DNA from: Cryptomeria japonica
Lineage: Eukaryota; Streptophyta; Pinopsida; Cupressales; Cupressaceae
NCBI RefSeq assembly: GCF_030272615.1
Contig: NC_081415.1
Coordinates: 372,475,009-372,539,008, forward strand
DNA: 64,000 nucleotides
Reading direction: 5' to 3'
The notes beneath the pieces were generated by a model, which was not told the DNA's origin, ran no database searches, and saw only the letters and a list, made by a program, of their open reading frames with translations. Below, piece after piece: positions 21,746 through 32,244 of the stretch (within the stretch, counting starts at the first letter, position 1; each line of letters starts with the position of its first letter). The position numbers and the translations under genes are program-made.

Positions 21746-22860
21746 ATGGAATCAGTCAGTTTCAGATGAGACACAGCAGCAACAATGGGCTTCAACAAAA
21801 TCAAATCTTTCAACAGACTCAGACAACATATGGTTCAGTGCTATCTATCCTTTTTGTGAAAGTGAACATTGTGACCACAATCAAAATTTGACTTAAACAA
21901 GTGACAAGAGACACAAACTTGAGGACTACAGTGGATGTTGGTGTCGAGTCTTGGTTTTCTTTTGGTTTTATCTTTTTGGTGACATGTCTTTTAGCTTTTC
22001 CAGGATGTCTTTGACTAGAGATTCTATCTCCAGGATGTCTTTGACTAGAAAGGCGAGGATGGGGTATCGTCACCTACTTGCATTTGCTGTCTGTGGATTG
22101 TCTTTTAGTAATGCTATGACTTGTCCAAGGATATGAGGACACTGTGAGTCTAGTATGAACTGGGGCATTCCTTGTTTGTGACTGTCTTATCTCCATGCAA
22201 ACAGGTACAATGACTTTCTGGGCCGAACATATGCCTCGATTGTCATAACCTATTCTGCCATAATAAAGCTCAATGATGATAACGCACAAGAAGCTCTTTC
22301 ACGTTCATATCTTCTGTCTTCCATCCCCCTTTCTTGATTGACTTCCATTGTCCTTCTCGAGTCCGCGTAGCCCGCTATCACATGATTGAGTATAATGACA
22401 CACCAAAAACATTTGCATTTCATATAGTTGCACCTGCATCACCACATATAAGCATTTCATACATATAGATATTATAATTGCATCACATCCTGCATACAAC
22501 ACATGTTAGCACATCTCACATTTTCATTATGTAAATAATCATTTGCATTATCATATTCATTTGCATCACATACATTTTCATTTGCATCATGCATCACATA
22601 TACAACATAAAAAAACAAAAATATATGGCATTGCATCCTATAAGCATCCATATCATAAAACATGCATCACATAAGAACATCTCATCACATAAGGTACACA
22701 TGCATATAGCTGCCGCAAAAGATGAATCATCTCATATATATAATCAAATGTGTCATAATACAATGATGTCAAAAGAATCATATGGCTACAAAAGAATCAC
22801 CCGCAGGTGTCTACAATACAACAATGATACATCTACTGATACAATGGGAGCCCACTATAG
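21746..22860 (+). other. Spacer between pol region and antisense gene
   Basis: No coding region is supported. A 22 bp direct repeat (CCAGGATGTCTTTGACTAGA core) occurs at about 21998 and 22030. From about 22390 to 22720 the sequence is rich in GCATCACAT-type repetitions (on the minus strand ATGTGATGC). The 3' untranslated part of the antisense transcript would fall here. Confidence 0.5.
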
Positions 22861-24810
22861 CTATGAGGAACTCCCTCCCTCGGAGCCGCCTCGCCTCGAC
22901 GGAGTCTGAGCTATAGATGGACCCACCCCAGGATCCCCCTGTCCCTCTGGTGGTGGTGGAGGCCCCATAACCCCACCGTTGGATGCCTGTCTCCTGCGGC
23001 TCCCTCCCGTAGCCGTCGCTGTGCGCGACGATCTCTGGAAGCTCCTAGCCCGCTGCTCTGCCGGCACGGCTGCATAATATAGATCCCTCCAGTAGGTGAT
23101 CTCCTCTTCGGCTCGCAAAACATATGCGTAGCCTGCCCCTGCATCCTCTGCTGCCCGCCTACCTGCCCTCAGAGCTGTCTCGGCCTCGGTATATCTCTGG
23201 ATGGCCTGATCCCTCTCCCGCTCTGTATCTCGGACCCTGATCCTGAGGTGGTTCCTCTCTCGAACCAAATCCTCAATCTCATCTGCCTGGCCCTGGCAGA
23301 TCTCCCGCAGCCTAAGCACCTCATCCTCCTCGGAGTCTCCGCTCTCCGTCCCTGCCTGTGGCTCCTCCTCTACAGGTGCCTGTCCCTGTGCCTCTACCTG
23401 CACCTGTCCCTGTGCCTGTATAGGTACCTGTGGCTGTACCTGTCTCTGTCCCTCTGGCTGCACCTATCTCTGTCCCTCTCTGGGACCCTGTGCTGCTGGC
23501 ACCTGTAGGGGCAGTCCACCCCGTCCTCTCACCACTGGAGCTGCTCTCTCCTGACCTCCCTCCCTCCGAGGTGCTACCCGTCTCTCTCCCACCACTCCCC
23601 TCCGCCTCCGCCGGCCCCTACCTCCATCCCCTCCTCCATCATCATCATCTCCTCCACCCTCTCCATCCACTGGCTCTGTCGGATCTGTCAACCTAGGAAA
23701 TGGATGCTCTGCCCAGTATGCAGAGTACTCTTCGTCCATCCCTGCATCATCTACCTCTGGCCACATGTCCCATGGCATCGACATCATCTCCGCTAGCTGC
23801 ATCACTGCCTGATCATAGGATAACAGTGGGCCAAACTGCACCTGATCTCTGACCGTACGGGCATACATGCCCGAGCCTCGCGGCATCCTCTGAATCCTAC
23901 CATACTGCCTGCATACCCTATCCACCAGCTGTCTCTCTAATATATAGGGCGTCCGCCCAATCAGGTACCTGCTCCGGAAGGTGTAGGGCAGCTCCAGTGC
24001 ATCGTCCTCCCACTCCTCGCACCCCAGGTACGGCCTCCAGACCACCATGTCAATGTCATCAATGACTCTCCTCCAGTGCTCCAATCTCCCAATCCGAGGC
24101 TGGGATGTAATCATCGCATATAGGTGCACAAAACTCTGTCCCTGTCCTCTGCCTCTGAAATGAATAGGCCGTGTGATGGGAAGGTGCTCATAGGCCCACA
24201 CCTGCAAGAGAGTCACACCGCAGCCCAAACCCACTGATCCATGGTATACAAACTGATGCAGCTCATAATACAAATGTGCTAGGACACATGGCCCCCATGC
24301 ATACCTAGTGTGCTCTGCCATCAGCGTCTCCAAGGCCCCTCCCCAGCCCACTGCCAATCCTCATGTGGCCCTGTCTGGACACAAGTATCCACTGATAACT
24401 CCCCCAATAACTGCCAGCAATGCTAATCCTGTGGCAGTCATGGTGTCCCAGGCTACATGGCCTGCTCGCATCTCCAACTCGGGATCCTGAAAGACCCGTC
24501 TCAAGGCCTCCCTGTCACCGTCACGGTCGTAGGGGATCAACTCTCCATCAATGGGAACATGTAATATCCTGTATACATCCTCCAGTGTCACTGTCATCTC
24601 ACCCATCGGCAGGTGAAACGTGCATGTCTCTGAGTGCCATCTCTCGGCCAACGCAGTCAGCAACCCCATGTTTGCCCGAAACTCGGGCACATAGAGCATA
24701 TGTGTGAGGCCCATCTCCTCAACGGAAATCATGTCTTGGATAGACAACTCTGGTCATAGCCTCTGAGTCGACGGGAATCTCTCCCGTGACTCCAACATTG
24801 GCAAATACTC

Positions 24811-25600
24811 CTGCAGTCAAGCAAATCAATCTTGTCAGTTATCGTGGCATTCACTGTTTATCACAAAATGCTACTTGCTACCTAAATGCATATGGCTATC
24901 TACCCTAGTGACACTCACTGTTCATCACAAAGTGTTGCTATTTATCCTAGTAGTGCTCACTGTTCATCACAAAGTACTACGTGTGTGACATTCCCTGTTC
25001 ATCACAAAGTGCTGTCTATCCTGGTGCTCCCTGTTCATCACAAAGTGCCTTGATCTATCCTAATCTTCCTAGAGGACCTGCTTGAGTGTATCCTCTCAGC
25101 AGCTTATCCAATCGACAGCGTATGTTCATCACAGAACTGCCGATTTGACCTAACGCCTCAAACCATGCATTTAAACACACAAACGCACTGTTTCAACACA
25201 CACGCGCTTTTAACTCATAAACGCGCTTATAGACTGCATAAACGCGCCTCTGCAACACAGACGCGCTTTCTGAACACAAACGTGCCTATGCCAGACACAA
25301 ACGCGACCAGGGAACACAGACGTCCCTGCATGACATAAACACTATTCAAAAGCACAGACGCTACTACATTTCACAAACGTGTCCGCAATCAACACAAACG
25401 CGGTTCCAGGCACAGACGCGCCTGGACCCGACACAGACGCGCCTGTTGGACACAGACGCGCCTGGCGCTGACACAGACGCGGTTGCGCGTTTTTGCACTT
25501 TTAAACTATCCTATTTCTAGCGCATTTATTGCTCCTAAACATGCATTTATGACAAAAACTCAAAATGCGTGAAAGTACGAGGAGGTTTTCGGGTACTTAC
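24811..25600 (-). other. Intron of antisense gene with two repeat families
   Basis: The intron (790 nt) has consensus ends GTAAGT...CAG and joins two frames that align with each other and with Tat-old. It contains six copies of a CTGTTCATCACAAAGTGCT-type phrase (plus-strand reading, about 24850-25140) and about sixteen ACAGACGCG-type motifs (25150-25490). Confidence 0.7.
25150..25490 (-). repeat. GCGTCTGTG motif array 3, antisense
   Basis: On the minus strand this is an array of CGCGTCTGTGT and variants, the same word found in the plus-strand leader. The genomic RNA would therefore carry GCGUCUGUG near its 5' end and the complementary CACAGACGC near its 3' end. Confidence 0.85.
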
Positions 25601-25755
25601 CGGCTCTCCTGCATCGGCTGGTCGCTGGAATCGGCGGACACGGTCGAATCTATGAACGAATGCCATCGCTGCTGACTGCTGCTGCTCTTTTCTCGCTCTG
25701 CACTATGATCTTCTAAGGGTGTGGATGACAATGAGGATGTCTTTTGCCCGTGGTC

Positions 25756-25764
25756 TATCTTATA
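25756..25764 (-). promoter_or_regulatory. TATA box of antisense gene in Tat-young
   Basis: The minus strand reads GGCTATAAGATAGAC here, about 95 nt upstream of the exon 1 ATG at 25666 (context GCGATGGC, a good plant start). Tat-old has TATATAAG at nearly the same spacing. Confidence 0.6.
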
Positions 25765-25862
25765 GCCTAGCCTAGCCCTCGTCTTCATTTCCCGAGTCAG
25801 TCTTCCTCATCCCGTGACTTTGTCACTTTATCTGATCAGTCCATTCTATCCCATCTTTCTTA

Positions 25863-25911
25863 TCGAGAGATTGTCTGCAATCTTTCCAGACTTTTTCATC
25901 CAATCTCTCGA
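25863..25911. other. Conserved inverted repeat near polypurine tract (Tat-young)
   Basis: Arms TCGAGAGATTG (25863-25873) and CAATCTCTCGA (25901-25911) pair perfectly over 11 bp with a 27 nt loop and are followed by GGGGGCATA. Tat-old has a paired but different arm sequence followed by the same G-run motif on its own strand. Confidence 0.75.
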
Positions 25912-25996
25912 GGGGGCATATCATTCCCATCCTGGGGCAACTCTGTATCAGTTCATCTTATCTTCTTTGAAACAACGCGACAAGCCGCATTGTCTC

Positions 25997-26010
25997 AAAG
26001 AGGGGCAAAA
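25997..26010 (+). other. Polypurine tract of Tat-young
   Basis: AAAGAGGGGCAAAA lies directly before the 3' LTR; it primes plus-strand DNA synthesis in LTR retrotransposons. Confidence 0.92.
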
Positions 26011-26782
26011 TGTAGACACCCAAAATTGTCATGTCTAATTAAATAAATATTTTATTTATTTAATTATCTAAGCCTAATTCTTCTATTAATTAAATAAATC
26101 TTTATTTATTTAATTAATTCATTTATCCTCTTCTAGCCTTATTTCTCATTTAAATAAATACATTTATTTATTTAAATTATCCCTTTCCTAAATTAAATAA
26201 ATATTTTATTTATTTAATTGTCCTACTTCTTCTATTAATTAAATAAATCTTTATTTATTTACAGATGACACATGTCATTCATCTCTTATTTCCTACACTA
26301 CCTACCTCTTTCATTATTTTGGTATTTCTTATACCTACCCTCTAATCCTAGCCGACCTCCTTTTTACACCTCTCAATCTTAACCCTCCATTTCTTATTGT
26401 GTCTTCTATTTAAGGAGATGCTTTCTTCATTGACAAACCCTAATGACATATCCTAATGATTAATGACTAATTTTGGAGGACTTAACTACACTACAATTCT
26501 ACTTGCAACCACATTCCGTTCTTTGTTGAGCTCTTGTGCATATAAAAATCTGAGAGCAAGCATATTAAACAAGATCAATGGAGATAGGAAGAATGGAGAT
26601 CAAAACCCTAGTGGACATGTGATGGTATAATCTTTGTGATTTTTGAGTTATTTTGCATTGTCTTAGGTTATCTTCATATGTTATGGTGGATCTTTGTTCA
26701 TTGTTAGGCTAGGGTTTGGTGGTTGAATCCATTTTAGTCTTTCAATATTGTTGTTTATTGCTATCCATTTTCACCATATACA
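26011..26782 (+). repeat. 3' LTR of Tat-young
   Basis: A 772 bp copy of 10428-11199 with no difference found by reading. It is followed by GGTAC at 26783-26787, the right target duplication. Confidence 0.96.
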
Positions 26783-26787
26783 GGTAC

Positions 26788-27205
26788 AAATTCTAATTCC
26801 CCCACCAAGCTTGCCAATAGGTACAATATTTGAAACCCACTCTAGATAATCAATGGGTTTGATGAAACCAACATCCGACATCTTTTGTAATTCTACTTTG
26901 ACTAGGAGAGCAATCTGAGGATGCATCTTACATAACTTCTATTTAACTAGTTTGGCATTCAAGTGAACAACAAGATTATGTACTACCAAGTCAGGATCAA
27001 GGCCTGACATATTAGCATACGACCAAGTGAAATTGATTTTTGTCTCATCTAAAAAGCTAATGAAGTTATGTATTTCTTGATCCATTAGAGACTTGTTTAG
27101 GAGCACGTTATTCACTACCCAAATTGATTGTTCTTGTCTCATCAATGAGTAGAGGTAATTTTTCCTGATGTGGGGGGACCATGGTAGGGAGGACAAGCCC
27201 CTCAT
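26788..27205 (-). pseudogene. Reverse transcriptase N-terminal part of Tat-old
   Basis: Similarity includes FISFLDETKINFTWSYANMSGLDPDLVVHNL, split here as FTWSYANMSGLDPDL, equivalent to FAWSYADMPGLDLDL of Tat-young. After a stop at about 26939 it continues to the insertion point, where the next residues (DFRDLNK) lie at 10427 and below. The GGTAC target falls in the codons for the ICTDFRD motif. Confidence 0.88.
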
Positions 27206-27483
27206 CTTCTAGTGCCTGATCCAAGTTTTCACTAGAAGATGCGTCCTTTATTTTTACTTTTTTTTTTTGTTTCTGAAGGTGCCTCAGAGAGGTTTTCACC
27301 AGGGGACTTCTAATTTTTCTTTTTTTTTTCATTTTTGCAACTGAGGGAGTTGACCTAACTACCAAAGTAAGCTTCTGGATGAAGTTGATTCCCATTGACA
27401 GAAGTGTTGTTCTCATGGTCTTTCAAGTTAATAAATGCAAGTAGAGCATCGTCATCATCATAGATCTCAAGAATTGGTTGTCC

Positions 27484-27833
27484 TCATTGGCCATAGTCAA
27501 TAAGTTTGAGGTGTACAAGTTTAAGCTCAGATGAGGTGGGAGGGGTGATGGTGTTTACATAGGCATCGTCAAATATGTCATCAAGGTATTTGAAAGGCAT
27601 TTCATAGAATTCCTCTTCATTGGAGTCTTTGACTTTAGTAGGAGGATCTGGTTGGGCACCAATGACAGTGATCTTAGGTATATGAGAGTAACCCAAGCCC
27701 CTATTGTACCCAAGCCCCTATTGTACTTGTAGGAAATCAGAGAGATGGGTGCTTTTCTGCCTTTTTCTTCTGGTCCAAGACCATGTCCTTTGTAACCCAT
27801 CTTATCTACCATAGCGGATGCCTTTGGATACAT
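27484..27833 (-). pseudogene. G-patch region of Tat-old (decayed)
   Basis: MGYKGHGLGPEEKGRKAPI at the start of this stretch matches the G-patch of Tat-young, followed by an acidic linker. G-patches bind nucleic acid or helicases. The position between protease and RT is the same in both elements. A 21 bp direct duplication (CCCCTATTGTACCCAAG-type) at about 27693-27724 causes a frame break. Confidence 0.75.
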
Positions 27834-28206
27834 TTGTTTTGGAATATATGTTGGTTCTTCATCTTCTTCTTAGTATAGCCAAGAGGTGACGTCAATTTCC
27901 ATATTTTCTTCATGAAGTGGGCCCCACTGTTGGAAAGTGGTTTTCTTGCACTTCATGGTGGGTTTGTTTTGCTTCTTGATTTCTTTTATCTTTTCATGTC
28001 TTTGGAGAAGGAAAAAGTTAACCCACGTAGAGAGCATTCTAAAGGGTATACTCTCCATAGCCAGTATCAATGATCTTTACCTTGACCTCATGTTGGGACA
28101 AAGTGGAAGCGACATTTGAGGGATCAGATGGGGGTGGTGGAGTGGGTGAATTACGCAGGCAATGATAAGGGTGTTTCCCTTCAAGGAGTTTGCAATATTG
28201 GAAGGG

Positions 28207-28896
28207 TTACAAATCAGCGTGGATGGTAATTTCTCTACTATTGAATGAGAATTTGAGGCATTTTTGATATGTGGAAGGGACAAATTGAATGGAATGGATC
28301 CATGGGAAGTCAAGAATGATGTTATATGAGAGGTCAAGGTCCAAGACATAGCATGTTGTTTCCATGACAGAAGGACCCACTTGAAGAGGTAATGTGATTG
28401 TACCTTTTGAAATTCTTTCTGCATCATCATAGGCTTTGATTGTGATCTTTCTTGATGGATCAACCAAGTCTTCAAAGATTACTAGTTGCTGAATTAACTT
28501 GTATGTACAAAGGTTTAAACCAGATCCACCATCTATAAGGACCTTTTTGATTTTATGTTTCTACACAATATCAATGTGGAGGGGCTTATAATGAGACGAA
28601 TCATCTGTAGGTGTGTCCTTGAATATAAATAAAAGGTGATGTTGCACAACAATGTTACCATTAAGGGCCTCGAATTGGGATGCATTGATATTGTTGGGGA
28701 CATGAGACTCTAGGAGGGCTTGCTTAAGGATCTCTTTGTGGATGGGGGATTTTTTGAGGAGCTCAAGGATGGAGATCTGTGCAGGAGTTTTCCTGAGATG
28801 ATCAAGGATATCATATTGGTGGGTGGATGACATGGGGGGTTGTGAGGGAGTTGGAGGAAATCCTTGGACAATAACTTTTCCTCTACAAGTGGTCAC
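28207..28896 (-). pseudogene. Protease region of Tat-old (decayed)
   Basis: DILDHLRKTPAQISILELLKKSPIHKE (split: LRKTPAQISILELL) matches the segment before the protease of Tat-young. Then ITIKAYDDAERISKGTITLPL and DLDLSYNI match the protease body. The catalytic loop region lies between the two open stretches at about 28470-28560 and is broken by stops. Confidence 0.85.
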
Positions 28897-28959
28897 ATTA
28901 CAATCATTCTGAGGATTTGAAGGTGCGGCACCTTGAATGACTATTTTCGCTTGGGAGGA

Positions 28960-30960
28960 TCAGTTTGAAGTTTGCGGAGGAAGGGCACCTTGCATAGTGA
29001 TTCTAGGTATATGAGTGGTGGGAGAGGGATCATCTCCTTTGACCATGATGGTGTTAATGTGGGTTTCAACATGTTCTATGCGGCCTACCAAGGAGTCAAA
29101 GCCAAATACATAGTTGGTATAGTCATAATTGACAGCATGAGATGATGAGGCCTTGTCCTTACCATGTTTAGGGATTGGGTCTTGGTACATCTTAAGTTTG
29201 TCATTCAAGTTACCAATTTCAGTGATATCAACCTTAATATCACCCTTGTCAATAAGGTCCTGGATGTAATTCTTGAGCTTCATACACTTGTGTGTGTCAT
29301 GACCACTGACACGATGGTAGTCACAATATTCATTTTCATTATACCATTGGGGTTTAGGTTGATTGGGATCAAAAGGGAGTGTTATTGAAAAAATAACAAT
29401 GCCAACCTTGACTATCTTCTAGAAGATGACCTCAATGGGTTCAACAAGAAGAGTGTACTCATGGTGCAATTGATTGTTGGAATGGGGAGGTTGACCTTGG
29501 ACGAAGGGATTACTACGAGGTTGTGATTGATTGTGGTAATTGGATTGATTATGAGGGTTGGATTGGTTGTTGAAGAAGTTTATGGAGGTGGTGGGTTTGG
29601 ATGGGGTGACAACAGTTTGGACACGCTTGGCGTTGGTGACTCCATCATTGACCACATTCTTGTTCTTAGACCAAAACTTTGGTTTGTCACTGTAAGAGGA
29701 ACCTTGGTTAGTTTTTTTATAATGCTTTAGTGTCCCTTCTTCCAAAAGGACATGTTCCAAGGCTAGATCTTTCTTGGATATTTCATCAAAGGTACTCAAG
29801 CATTGACAAGTCAAAGGTTTAGATAAATTAGGTACCAAATTTTATTGGAATAACTCAACTTGGTGTGGTTTTGGTATGTCCCAAGGGAATTTCTTGATGA
29901 GATGTCACCACCTTTGGAGGAAGTTAGAGAAAGTTTCTTTGGGCCTTTGCTTTGTGTTGCATAAGTCTATCATAGAAGCATCATTCTCAATATTGTAAGC
30001 GTAATGGGACACAAACATTTCTACTAGGTCTAGAAAATACTTGATTAAACCACAAAGTAAGGTGGAAAACCAAGCGAGGGTGTCCCCACTAAGACTCTTT
30101 TGAAAAATTCTTCTAAGGTAGATGTCACTATAAGAGACTACCTGACATAAGATATAAAATTCATGAATATGGTCCCTAGGATCACCATTGCCTTTGTATT
30201 TTTTAAATTTAGGCATTTCAAACCTAGGTGGGTAGGGTGCGATTGAAATAGAAGGATCATAGGGACATGGACATATTTATTCAAACATGTAGGGTCTCTT
30301 ATTTGTCTCACTCTTAAGATTATTGATAGGGTCCTTCATGTCATGAATTTCTTTTATGAGATTGGGTTGTGGATTAGGGATACGAGGGACATAATGACCC
30401 ATGTTAGGCATGGGTATCTGATGTGATGAAGATGAAATACCACCACCACCAATGTATTGATATGAGAAAAATAAAGGCTGCGTTATGACTTGAGGATGTG
30501 ATATGCGAATAGTGCTAATGGGAGGAAAACTTGTGTTGATGTAATTGGGGGAATTATGAAGAGGTGCGATTGACCTAGGAGGTTGAGACATGGTCTGATT
30601 GGGCACGCTTTGAGGCACAAAAATTAGAGGTAAGGAAACAGTTGGTGCAGATGTCATAGGTGGTGGATGGAGCACAATGTCAATGATGGGTTGCTCTATG
30701 AGATCACCTTCTGGAGGTCTGTCAAGGATGGATTGGTCAAATCCTGGGGGTAGACATGCCCCATGAGTGATGGGATGAGCTACAAGCCCATTAGGATTAT
30801 GTTTGAAAAGTATCTCCATCATGTCTTGATTGTAAGGACCAACAACAAAAGATTGGACATGTGGAGAGAGCTTAGGTTGGTCAACAAGCTCCTCCTCTTG
30901 CTGGGGATCTTGATCAAAGTGGTGACTAGTTTTAGGCATCCCATTGCCTTCGGTGGCCAT
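28960..30960 (-). pseudogene. Gag of Tat-old (decayed)
   Basis: Start MATEGNGMPK at 30960. A Pro-rich N-terminus is followed by the gag core at 30216-29905 (FKKYKGNGDPRDHIHEF, LAWFSTL, FVSHYAYNIENDAS, LCNTKQRPKETFSNFLQRW), which is collinear with Tat-young gag. A zinc knuckle around 29290-29330 reads YCDYHRVSGHDTHKC, keeping the Cys/His/His/Cys pattern seen in Tat-young. Gag forms the particle and binds the RNA. Stops and frameshifts at about 30277, 29905-29840 and 29419 break it. Confidence 0.88.
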
Positions 30961-31187
30961 TTTTCACTTTTTGTGAGTGAGTCAAGACCATACCCGGGTA
31001 ACCTTAGGGAAGGAATTGATAGATTTTGGAAATGATTTAGAGGAAATGATGGGAGGACTTAGCAAGTTTTGATTTGATTTGATTTGGGATAGAATTGATT
31101 TTAGATAAGATTGACTTGTTTAGAATGACACCTTAATCCTTGGATTAGGATTTGAGTGAGGGATTGATGATGTGGGCCACAAGAAAG
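30961..31187 (-). other. Leader of Tat-old, gag-proximal part
   Basis: A short AT-rich stretch lies between the gag start and the Copia-A insertion. The rest of the leader lies at 38012-38679. Nothing coding is seen. Confidence 0.6.
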
Positions 31188-31192
31188 GTCAC

Positions 31193-32188
31193 TGTTGGCA
31201 ATTTGGAGGAATTGATTGTGTTTAATTGATGTTTGTCATTGATGTCAACATTAGTTGTTTGGCTATCTACTAGGTTCTGGTAGTGTGGTTGGATTATGAT
31301 GTTGATCTATAGATATTCTCTGATATGTTCCACCTATTGGAATTGGGTTGGACTAGTTATTCATGTGCTTTTGATGCATATCACATTCAGTTGGTTTGGG
31401 ATTTGATGATCCAGATGCTATCATTTTTTCTAGTAAGCCTTTTGGTTACTGGTAGAGCTTTGTTGAAGATATTTTGGTGAATCCGATAAGTGGTGTTGGT
31501 ACAACTTCTAGAAGGTTATCAGGATGTCGATGGTTATCTTGTTCGTGTTCCAGTTGATTGGTGGTGTTTGCATTTTGGACCGGACCTATTCCATCTTAAT
31601 CTTATTCTGTTAGGTTATGGACCGGTTTATGTTAGGTTATGAGATCATCTGTGTGCGAATAAAGTTGTAATCATATGCAGAGGTTTTGGTCGATCATAGG
31701 TGATCGAATTGAGTTTGTATAAGAGGTTTAAGACCTCTAGTATTGAGCTTAATTAGAACTGTACTCAGACATAAGAGATGTTATTCTTGCAGTTCATTCA
31801 TCTTTCTAGATTGTAGTTTGGATTTCTTTTGTAGTCAGTGAGGCTCCTTTTATGATGAGAAGTGCGCTCTAGGCTATTGGCCTTCTTGCATGTGGAAGCC
31901 CCTCTTATTGTAATTACATACTTACTACAGAAGTATTATCTAATTGTGGGTAGGCTTCCCACTGTGGTTTTTCCCTTTACCGGGTTTTCCACGTACAAAT
32001 CATTTTTTTCTATGTTGTGGATGGTTGGTAATTATTCTATGATTTATGTTTGTGCTTAATTGTTATATCTGCTAGTATGGTATTTGGTTTATGCATTCTA
32101 GTAAAAGGTTTTTGTGTGCTTAAAGTTTTATAATCTGTTGATAACTGATTCATCCCCCCCTCTCAGTTGTCCACCTATTATCCTAACA
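31193..32188 (+). repeat. 5' LTR of Copia-A
   Basis: TGTTGGCAATTTGG...CCTAACA. It is about 194 bp shorter than the 3' LTR because a segment equivalent to about 37262-37470 is missing, including the TATAAATA at about 37431. The promoter of this copy is therefore probably lost. Confidence 0.9.
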
Positions 32189-32244
32189 ACTGGTATCAGA
32201 GCTTGGTCCTCTCTACAGAAGCTTAGCCACTTGAGGAAGATCCT

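Larger units (their letters stand above)
22861..25666 (-). pseudogene. Spliced antisense plant-mobile-domain-like gene of Tat-young
   Basis: Exon 1 is 25666-25601 (22 codons, starts MAFVHRF). A consensus donor GTAAGTACC begins at 25600 and an acceptor TGACTGCAG ends at 24811. The phase-0 junction reads ...DAGEP then EYLPMLESRERF. Exon 2 runs to a stop at 22861, about 670 codons in all. The plant-mobile-domain-like signature TCTFHLPMGEMTVTLED lies near its start and FVHLYAMITSQPRIGRLEHW follows. Then come an acidic/Gly run and an Arg run (GRGRRRRRG), a Gln/Val/Pro-rich repeat and a coiled coil (RLREICQGQADEIEDLVRER). Three in-frame stops break exon 2: TGA at 24756-24754, TGA at 24361-24359 and TAG at 23466-23464, each one C-to-T change from a sense codon. 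The region is far more GC-rich than gag-pol. Family members occur in host genes and transposons; the function here is unknown. Confidence 0.8.
10428..26782 (+). mobile_element. Tat-young: intact Tat-lineage Ty3/gypsy retrotransposon
   Basis: A complete 16,355 bp element with equal-length 772 bp LTRs, GGTAC target duplications, primer site 11203-11221, a leader to 13591, one gag-pol frame 13592-21067, an antisense gene 22861-25666 and a polypurine tract 25997-26010. The dual RNase H, the lack of a chromodomain and the large size place it in the Tat (Ogre/Retand-like) group. Reading the LTRs side by side I find no difference, so insertion is recent. It sits in the RT gene of the related Tat-old. 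All structural parts for autonomous movement are present; activity is not shown. Confidence 0.96.

Noticed and set aside
22861-24810. Antisense frame as a normal host gene disrupted by the transposon
   Set aside because: The same gene occupies the same place and strand in both Tat elements, between pol and the 3' LTR, so it belongs to the element.
25150-25490. CRISPR-like appearance of regularly repeated short motifs
   Set aside because: Repeat words are only 9-11 bp, variable and unevenly spaced, in a plant retrotransposon.
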